NCBI GenBank assembly: GCA_016839845.1
Contig: JAEOTL010000161.1
Location: 1-28,939, forward strand
Direction of reading: 5' to 3'
Origin: Promethearchaeota archaeon
GTDB taxonomy: Archaea > Asgardarchaeota > Lokiarchaeia > Sigynarchaeales > SOKP01
Length of the DNA stretch: 28,939 nucleotides
The notes below the pieces were generated by a model, which did not search any database, was not told where the DNA came from, and saw only the letters and a list, made by a program, of their open reading frames with translations. Position numbers and translations under genes: made by a program. This document shows, piece by piece, positions 23,852-28,939 of this stretch (position 1 is the first letter of the stretch; every line of letters starts with the position of its first letter).

Positions 23852-26056
23852 ATGATAAAACTTAATTTCCCGTTCACAGCTATTCTTGGTCAAGATAAAA
23901 TGAAAATGGGTTTAATACTTAACCTAATTGATCCTTTAATAGGAGGGATCCTTATGACGGGCCATCAAGGTACTGGGAAGAGTACTGCTGTTAGAAGTCT
24001 TGTAGAACTAATGCCTGAGATCGAAGTTGTTAAAGGTTGTGAATTCTCGTGCGACCCTGATTCCGATGTAGACGATCTTTGTGAAACTTGTAAGGAGAAA
24101 AAGGAAAATGATCAAATTGAGACCGAATTTAGGGATATGTGGTTGGTGAACTTACCGCTAGGAGTTACAGAGGATATGGTATGTGGTTCCTTATCCATTG
24201 ATAAAGTCCTTACTGAAGGAATAAGAGCTTTGCATGCCGGATTATTAGCAAAAGCTAACCGTGGTATTTTATATGTAGACGAAATAAATTTATTGCAAGA
24301 TCATATTGTTGATGTTCTTTTAGATTCTGCGGCATCTGGTGTTAATATCATAGAAAGAGAGGGTATTTCAGTATCTCATCCTTCTAGATTCATTCTTGTA
24401 GGAAGTATGAATCCTGAAGAAGGTGACTTGAGACCTCAAATCGCAGACCGTCTCGGATTAGAAGTTAGGATAAAAGCTCCAAGGGATAATGAGTTACGGG
24501 CTGAAATCACTAAAAGGGTTATCAGTTTTGATGATAATCCAAAAGAATTCATCAAAAACTATGAAAAGCAGCAAGATGAACTGCGACAAAAGATCCTTAA
24601 TGCACGCAATATACTAAAAGAAGTTCAAATTCCCGATTCGGTTTATGAATTCGTATCTAAAATTGTAAGTGAATTAGAAATTTTCTCTCAAAGAGCAGAT
24701 ATTACATTCATTAGATGCGCAAGAGCTCACGCTGCACTAAGTGCAAGGAAAGTAATACAGGATGAAGATTTGAATGCAGCAATGGATTTAGTTTTTGAAC
24801 ATAGAATTCAATCACTCCATTATGAAATGACGCCTGAAGAAATAAAATCAAAAATTGCTGAAGTCTATGGGAAAATAAAAGAAGCGTATGAAAACACCAA
24901 AATTTTACAACCGAATCGGGAAACAGAAGGTCCTTTAAAACATGATGATGGCTCCCAAAAGGAGTTTAAACGCCAGTCTGTTGATCCTGATAAGGTGGAT
25001 ATCCCAGAAACCAGAGAACAGAAATTACCTCCTCCTAAATATCCTGATAATAAGAAACGAAATCCTAAACCTGCTGGGGGATGGAAAGTTAAAAATATCC
25101 CAAATAATGACGATCTTCGTTTTTTTAAATCCACCGATAGTTCCATACCATTTATTTACCAGATGGAAAAAAAAATGACTTCTATTTTAGACAATATTCG
25201 AAAAGATAGGAAGATTTCTGATTATGGGGGTAGAGGAATTGGTAGAAGGATTAAAATTTCATCATCCCAGAAAGGGAGATATGTTTCCTATAGGACACCT
25301 GTAAATAAACAACCAAAGACTATCGCTTTAGATGCTACAATTAGAAATTACTTGAAGAACATAGCATACAATAAAACAGAGATAGATTTCCCTATTCATT
25401 TTAATAAATACGATTTGATGGATAAAATCTATGAATACCGTGCTCCTTTGGTTCTTTTTTTCGTGTTAGATAGTTCAGCTTCAATGCATTATGTTATCAG
25501 ACAAATGACGGACGTTCTTCTTGCGTTACATCGAGAAGGATTCCGAAAGAGAGATAAAATATCACTAATCATCTTCCGCGGTAAAGAAGCAGTAGTTCTT
25601 CAAAATCCGACGGTAAATTTCAAGATGGCAGTCGACAAACTGAAAAGTTTAGAAGGAAAGTCCTACACACCAATGGCGGCAGCATTGAAAAAAGTAAAAG
25701 ATTTAATAAAAATTGAACGATTGAAAGACAGAAATATTATACCCGTGGTCTTTATATGCAGTGATTGTGGAGCAAATATTTCCGTTAAACATCCAGATTT
25801 AATAGCTCAAGTTGAAACGGATTATACTTTAATTACAAATGAATTGAAAGAACTCACTAAGAAATTATCAAAACAAAAAATCCATATGGTTGTACTAGAA
25901 CCGAAGAAATCTTATGCCACTCAAGCTCTAGGAGTTCATACCTATTCTGCTGAAAAAATAAAGAAAAACTTCAAGAAATATTGTAGTGCTCAAATATATA
26001 AGTTCAATAAATATAACCCCAATTCTCTAATTCTGGAATTGAAGAAGATTCTGTAA
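23852..26056 (+). CDS. AAA+ ATPase with C-terminal VWA domain, magnesium-chelatase ChlI/ChlD type
   Basis: 734 residues. The AAA+ module (about 1-330) has Walker A GHQGTGKST (37-45), a Cys-rich insertion (CEFSCDP, DDLCETC) as in BchI/ChlI proteins, Walker B GILYVDEINLL, and SMNPEEGDLRPQIADR as sensor and arginine-finger region. A proline- and charge-rich linker follows (about 345-440). The VWA domain (about 530-700) has an intact MIDAS: Asp540, Ser542, Ser544 in LDSSAS, and Thr606 in SYTPMAAAL. This is the ChlI-ChlD fusion seen in many prokaryotes, usually linked to metal insertion into tetrapyrroles with CobN/BchH, or to MoxR-like chaperone work. No CobN/BchH-like gene is in the window. Its neighbours are JAMM proteins, so a remodelling role linked to them is possible. 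It is convergent with an SDR gene. Confidence 0.88.
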   Translation: MIKLNFPFTAILGQDKMKMGLILNLIDPLIGGILMTGHQGTGKSTAVRSLVELMPEIEVVKGCEFSCDPDSDVDDLCETCKEKKENDQIETEFRDMWLVNLPLGVTEDMVCGSLSIDKVLTEGIRALHAGLLAKANRGILYVDEINLLQDHIVDVLLDSAASGVNIIEREGISVSHPSRFILVGSMNPEEGDLRPQIADRLGLEVRIKAPRDNELRAEITKRVISFDDNPKEFIKNYEKQQDELRQKILNARNILKEVQIPDSVYEFVSKIVSELEIFSQRADITFIRCARAHAALSARKVIQDEDLNAAMDLVFEHRIQSLHYEMTPEEIKSKIAEVYGKIKEAYENTKILQPNRETEGPLKHDDGSQKEFKRQSVDPDKVDIPETREQKLPPPKYPDNKKRNPKPAGGWKVKNIPNNDDLRFFKSTDSSIPFIYQMEKKMTSILDNIRKDRKISDYGGRGIGRRIKISSSQKGRYVSYRTPVNKQPKTIALDATIRNYLKNIAYNKTEIDFPIHFNKYDLMDKIYEYRAPLVLFFVLDSSASMHYVIRQMTDVLLALHREGFRKRDKISLIIFRGKEAVVLQNPTVNFKMAVDKLKSLEGKSYTPMAAALKKVKDLIKIERLKDRNIIPVVFICSDCGANISVKHPDLIAQVETDYTLITNELKELTKKLSKQKIHMVVLEPKKSYATQALGVHTYSAEKIKKNFKKYCSAQIYKFNKYNPNSLILELKKIL

Positions 26057-26071
26057 AACCTTAGGTTTATT

Positions 26072-26097
26072 AAAAAAAAGAATATTCAAATTATTCT
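26072..26097 (-). terminator. hairpin plus T-tract terminator of the SDR gene
   Basis: On the minus strand AGAATA and TATTCT pair around a seven-base loop (26079-26097), followed by eight T (26072-26079). It overlaps the stop codon of the SDR gene, and lies between two convergent genes. Confidence 0.5.
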
Positions 26098-27395
26098 TGA
26101 AATTTTAACGAAAGACCAATTTTTTTGAGTTCTTCATTATGAAAACTTGGATGTGCGAACGTGCTAACACGAATCCATTTATTATCTTTTATTACTGAAA
26201 CATGATGCGAAGCCGTGGATACAGCGTTTAATTGTTTGTAAGTTATCTCAGCCTCTTGAGCAACAGTCCCATCTTGTAACGTTATCTGTTTATCAGAAAC
26301 TATTTTAATATCTTTCCCAAATGGAATCAAAAGATTAGCAAATGTTTGAGACGTGTCCTCTAAACGTAAATTTGGCGGAATATCAGCTACAAAAACATGA
26401 AGATTTTGGAGAAATTCTCTTGAGGCAGCAAAAACTTGAGGAATATTGGGTGGGGGATTTATTTGAATTAAGTAGCTAGGATATGAAATTGAAAAAGTAA
26501 GTGAATCGGTTTTATATTCATACAATTCTTTTGATTCTCCTACAGTTTTTGGGAATTTTTTACTGATTAATGCAGCATCATTTTTTATCCTATTAAACCT
26601 ATCTTCTATTAGGTTCACATAATCAGGATGAGTCATAATGAAAAACAGATCATTCTCAATAGCATAGATCACCATCTCTGCCACAAGATCTGGACTCATT
26701 CCCAAAGATAACAGTTTTGCAAAGTTGTCCTGAAAAGTTTGACCCGCTGCCACCTCCTCTGGTGATGGTTGATAGACATTAGTGAGATTGGCACTCAATA
26801 AGAGCGAATTTTCCATAATTTTTGTATCAACTAAACCAGGGCAAAGAACTGATACACCAACATTCGTATTGAAACATTCTAAAGCAACGCATTCACTAAT
26901 CGCCACAACTGCAAATTTAGAGGCAGAATAAGGGCCCATTTCACCAGCTAAATGTCCCGCTATCGAAGCAGTGTTTATAATATGACATGGTTCTTTGCTT
27001 TCGAGCATCCTACCTAAAAAATACCTAATCCCATAAATCACTCCAAAAAGATTAGGTCCAAATGTCCAGTTCCAGTTTCCTGGTTCTAAGAGATGAGCGG
27101 GACCTCCCCCTCCAACTCCAGCGTTATTGCAGAGTACGTTTACGTTTCCAAATCGCTCATAGGCTCTTGTAGCAAGACTCTCAACTTGCTTTGGGTCACC
27201 TGTATCCATTGTAATTGATAAAACCTCAGCACCCGAACTATTAAGACTTTCAGTTGCTTTGTTTAAAGCTTCCTCATTGATATCTGCCACTACAAGTTTC
27301 ATCTTCCTTTTCGCAAATGCATGAGCCATTGATAATCCAATTCCACTAGCTGCTCCTGTTACCACAGCAACTTTTCCTTCGAGCTCTTTTATCAT
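26091..27395 (-). CDS. short-chain dehydrogenase fused to a C-terminal alpha/beta domain
   Basis: 434 residues. Residues 1-280 form a classical SDR: TGAASGIG (13-20) binds NAD(P), ADIN after strand 2 (Asp at about 38) suggests NAD, NNAG (90-93), Ser144, and the catalytic pair Tyr156/Lys160 in YSASK. The enzyme oxidises an alcohol or reduces a ketone; substrate unknown. Residues about 294-434 form a second domain, starting DSLTFSISYPSYL with repeated strands and a helix FANLLIPFGKDI, and later VSVIKDNKWIRVSTFAHPSF. The pattern resembles PsbP/Mog1-like alpha/beta proteins, but the match is by eye only. SDRs are normally 250-280 residues, so this fusion is unusual. It is divergent from the ATP-grasp gene. 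Confidence 0.88.
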   Translation of the reverse strand: MIKELEGKVAVVTGAASGIGLSMAHAFAKRKMKLVVADINEEALNKATESLNSSGAEVLSITMDTGDPKQVESLATRAYERFGNVNVLCNNAGVGGGGPAHLLEPGNWNWTFGPNLFGVIYGIRYFLGRMLESKEPCHIINTASIAGHLAGEMGPYSASKFAVVAISECVALECFNTNVGVSVLCPGLVDTKIMENSLLLSANLTNVYQPSPEEVAAGQTFQDNFAKLLSLGMSPDLVAEMVIYAIENDLFFIMTHPDYVNLIEDRFNRIKNDAALISKKFPKTVGESKELYEYKTDSLTFSISYPSYLIQINPPPNIPQVFAASREFLQNLHVFVADIPPNLRLEDTSQTFANLLIPFGKDIKIVSDKQITLQDGTVAQEAEITYKQLNAVSTASHHVSVIKDNKWIRVSTFAHPSFHNEELKKIGLSLKFQE

Positions 27396-27609
27396 TTAAT
27401 TTTACCTTTTTATTAAAATTATTAAAACTATTCGAAATTCATTTTATTTTTTAGATTTCGTAGTATTCAAAAAAGTAAAATTTGTTTAAAAATGTTTCTT
27501 AGTAATAATGACAAAATTGTAAATAATTTATTATGTCAATCACACAGCTAGTTAGATTATATTCCAATACGTCAAAACTTCTTAAATTCTCAATTCTTAA
27601 TGATTACAA

Positions 27610-28857
27610 ATGGTGGATATCGTGAATTCCGTTCTTGTTGTAGGCTTCAATACTCGACCGTTAGCTCAATCACTAAAGAATGCGGGATATTTGGTTTATG
27701 CCGTTGACTTTTTTGGTGATATAGATCTTTTACCTTGTGTTGAAGATAGTTTCATACTTACTAAGGAGCTCGGAACTGATTACAATTCATTAAAATCTAG
27801 TTATAGCAAATTATTGTCTGAATTCACTATAAAAATGCTGAGAAAATATCCTAGGATAGAATATTTAGTAATTGGGAGTGGTTTAGATAATGCAGTTGAA
27901 GACCGAATAGTGATATTAGATGAACTACAAAAAAGACAACATGAAACAAAAGACTTGAATAACGAGATCAACACGATTAAAAATGCAAGAGAGATTATGG
28001 GAGTTTATAAGTATTTAGATTTTCACAATTACAAAGTTCCCCTCACTATACCTTTCGAAAATATCAGATTTTATAAACCTGAGCTTCAGTTTCCACTTGT
28101 TCTTAAAAAATATAGAAGTGCTGGGGGAACCAATGTTTTTAAACTTAATAACAATGAAGAGTTATCATCTTTAATTGGTAAGATTAAACTTCAAGATTTT
28201 GTTCCAGAGGATTGGGTCATTCAAGAATACATTGAAGGAATACCAATTAGTTGTACAATAATCTCAAATGGTAAGGAATGCGAAGTAGTTTCAATAAATC
28301 GCCAGATAATAGGGGATAAAAACTTGAATAGTCCAAAAGGATTCATGTACTGTGGAAACATAGTACCTATGGATTTATCTAAGAAAACTGAAAAACTGGT
28401 AAAGAAAACCTCAATAATGTTAGCTAAAGAATTAGGATTGAGGGGAGTTAATGGATTTGATTATGTGCTAAAAGATAACTATCCTTATTTAATGGAAATT
28501 AATCCTAGAATACCAGGTTCAGTCAGAGCTACAGAATTAAGTTTTGGGCTAAATCTTCTAGATTTACATATTAAAAGCTTCGATTTGAATAATTGGGCTA
28601 GATTACGAAAAACTATAAAGTCAGCAAAATTCAAAGGATATTCTACAAAACTTATCCTATTTGCCCCAAAAGAAATCAGTAAGAAATTTATTCCTCAAAT
28701 TAACAAACTTGAATATGTTCATGATAAAAGCGAGTCGAATAGAAAAATATTAAAAGGAGAACCCATATGCACAATATTATATTTAGGAAGAACACTGCAG
28801 GAATCTCATTCGGGGGCAACGAGTGTCGTAGATAAAATTAATAGGATTATTAATTAA
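27610..28857 (+). CDS. ATP-grasp superfamily carboligase-like protein
   Basis: 415 residues. The N-terminal pre-ATP-grasp fold reads VLVVGFNTRPLAQSLKNAG, as in archaeal COG2232-type proteins (predicted ATP-dependent carboligases, some linked to tetrahydromethanopterin metabolism). The ATP-binding lobe contains PLVLKKYRSAGGTNVF and WVIQEYIEGIP, and GVNGFDYVLKD...YLMEINPRIPGS supplies the metal-binding Glu and Asn. All the usual ATP-grasp residues are present, so it should catalyse acyl-phosphate ligation. The substrate is unknown: no methanopterin gene is visible around it. ATG 27610 is preceded by no strong Shine-Dalgarno site; a TATA-like CTTAAATTC about 25 bases upstream fits a leaderless transcript. 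Confidence 0.87.
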   Translation: MVDIVNSVLVVGFNTRPLAQSLKNAGYLVYAVDFFGDIDLLPCVEDSFILTKELGTDYNSLKSSYSKLLSEFTIKMLRKYPRIEYLVIGSGLDNAVEDRIVILDELQKRQHETKDLNNEINTIKNAREIMGVYKYLDFHNYKVPLTIPFENIRFYKPELQFPLVLKKYRSAGGTNVFKLNNNEELSSLIGKIKLQDFVPEDWVIQEYIEGIPISCTIISNGKECEVVSINRQIIGDKNLNSPKGFMYCGNIVPMDLSKKTEKLVKKTSIMLAKELGLRGVNGFDYVLKDNYPYLMEINPRIPGSVRATELSFGLNLLDLHIKSFDLNNWARLRKTIKSAKFKGYSTKLILFAPKEISKKFIPQINKLEYVHDKSESNRKILKGEPICTILYLGRTLQESHSGATSVVDKINRIIN

Positions 28858-28863
28858 ATTTTA

Positions 28864-28939
28864 TCATCTATTCTTTTGAACTATTGCTTTAACTTTTGCT
28901 ATGTAGGATCCAAGTTTTCGTTCATCTGATTCTGGGACT
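28864..28939 (-). CDS. C-terminal end of a gene continuing outside the window
   Basis: A minus-strand frame open at the window edge encodes 24 residues (ending RKLGSYIAKVKAIVQKNR) before a TGA at 28864. Six bases separate it from the ATP-grasp stop, a tail-to-tail arrangement. Too short for identification, and chance open frame is possible. Confidence 0.35.
   Translation of the reverse strand, partial: VPESDERKLGSYIAKVKAIVQKNR

Noticed and set aside
23852..26056. Proteasome AAA ATPase (PAN/Rpt)
   Set aside because: Walker and sensor motifs and the VWA domain are of the chelatase/MoxR class, with no N-terminal coiled coil or HbYX tail.

Overview
The window is about 29 kb of AT-rich DNA. It most resembles an archaeon, and probably an Asgard (Lokiarchaeia-like) genome. 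This placement is an inference. It rests on archaeal-style TATA boxes close to start codons, TTG and GTG starts with good Shine-Dalgarno sites, a beta-CASP-like metallo-hydrolase, several eukaryote-flavoured JAMM/MPN proteins with long coiled-coil tails, and an AAA-VWA chelatase-type ATPase. No rRNA, tRNA, CRISPR array, transposase or integrase was seen.

Layout. (1) Bases 1-3378, plus strand: a beta-CASP-like metallo-beta-lactamase protein whose 5' end lies outside the window, an IscU/NifU-N scaffold that appears to start at AUU, and a TM1586-type nitroreductase. (2) Bases 3444-10986, minus strand, read from right to left: a two-domain CotH-like membrane kinase, a VTC (polyphosphate polymerase) domain protein, a DUF4956 membrane protein, a type-B carboxylesterase and an MFS/GPH transporter. 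The first three form a recognisable gene module. (3) Bases 10987-14862: a regulatory-looking intergenic region rich in repeats, a two-helix membrane protein, a CopA-type copper ATPase with extra metal-binding C-terminal domains, and a small zinc-ribbon protein. This reads as a copper-handling locus. (4) Bases 14978-18860: a cysteine synthase-type PLP enzyme with a Cys-rich tail, an unrecognised 10-TM membrane protein with a duplicated winged-helix-like cytosolic domain, and a small winged-helix-like protein. (5) Bases 18871-26056: an island with an MPN- pseudoenzyme and an MPN+ JAMM protease in a translationally coupled pair, a protein with a C-terminal double zinc ribbon, a third JAMM protein transcribed divergently, and an AAA+/VWA ATPase. 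(6) Bases 26091-28939: an SDR dehydrogenase with an additional C-terminal domain, an ATP-grasp ligase, and the last codons of a minus-strand gene.

The most interesting part is region 5. An active JAMM subunit and a JAMM-dead paralogue of the same architecture are encoded 5 bases apart, with the ribosome-binding site of the second inside the end of the first. This matches the MPN+/MPN- heterodimer logic of Rpn11/Rpn8 and CSN5/CSN6. No ubiquitin, E1, E2 or E3 gene is in the window, so substrate and pathway are unknown.
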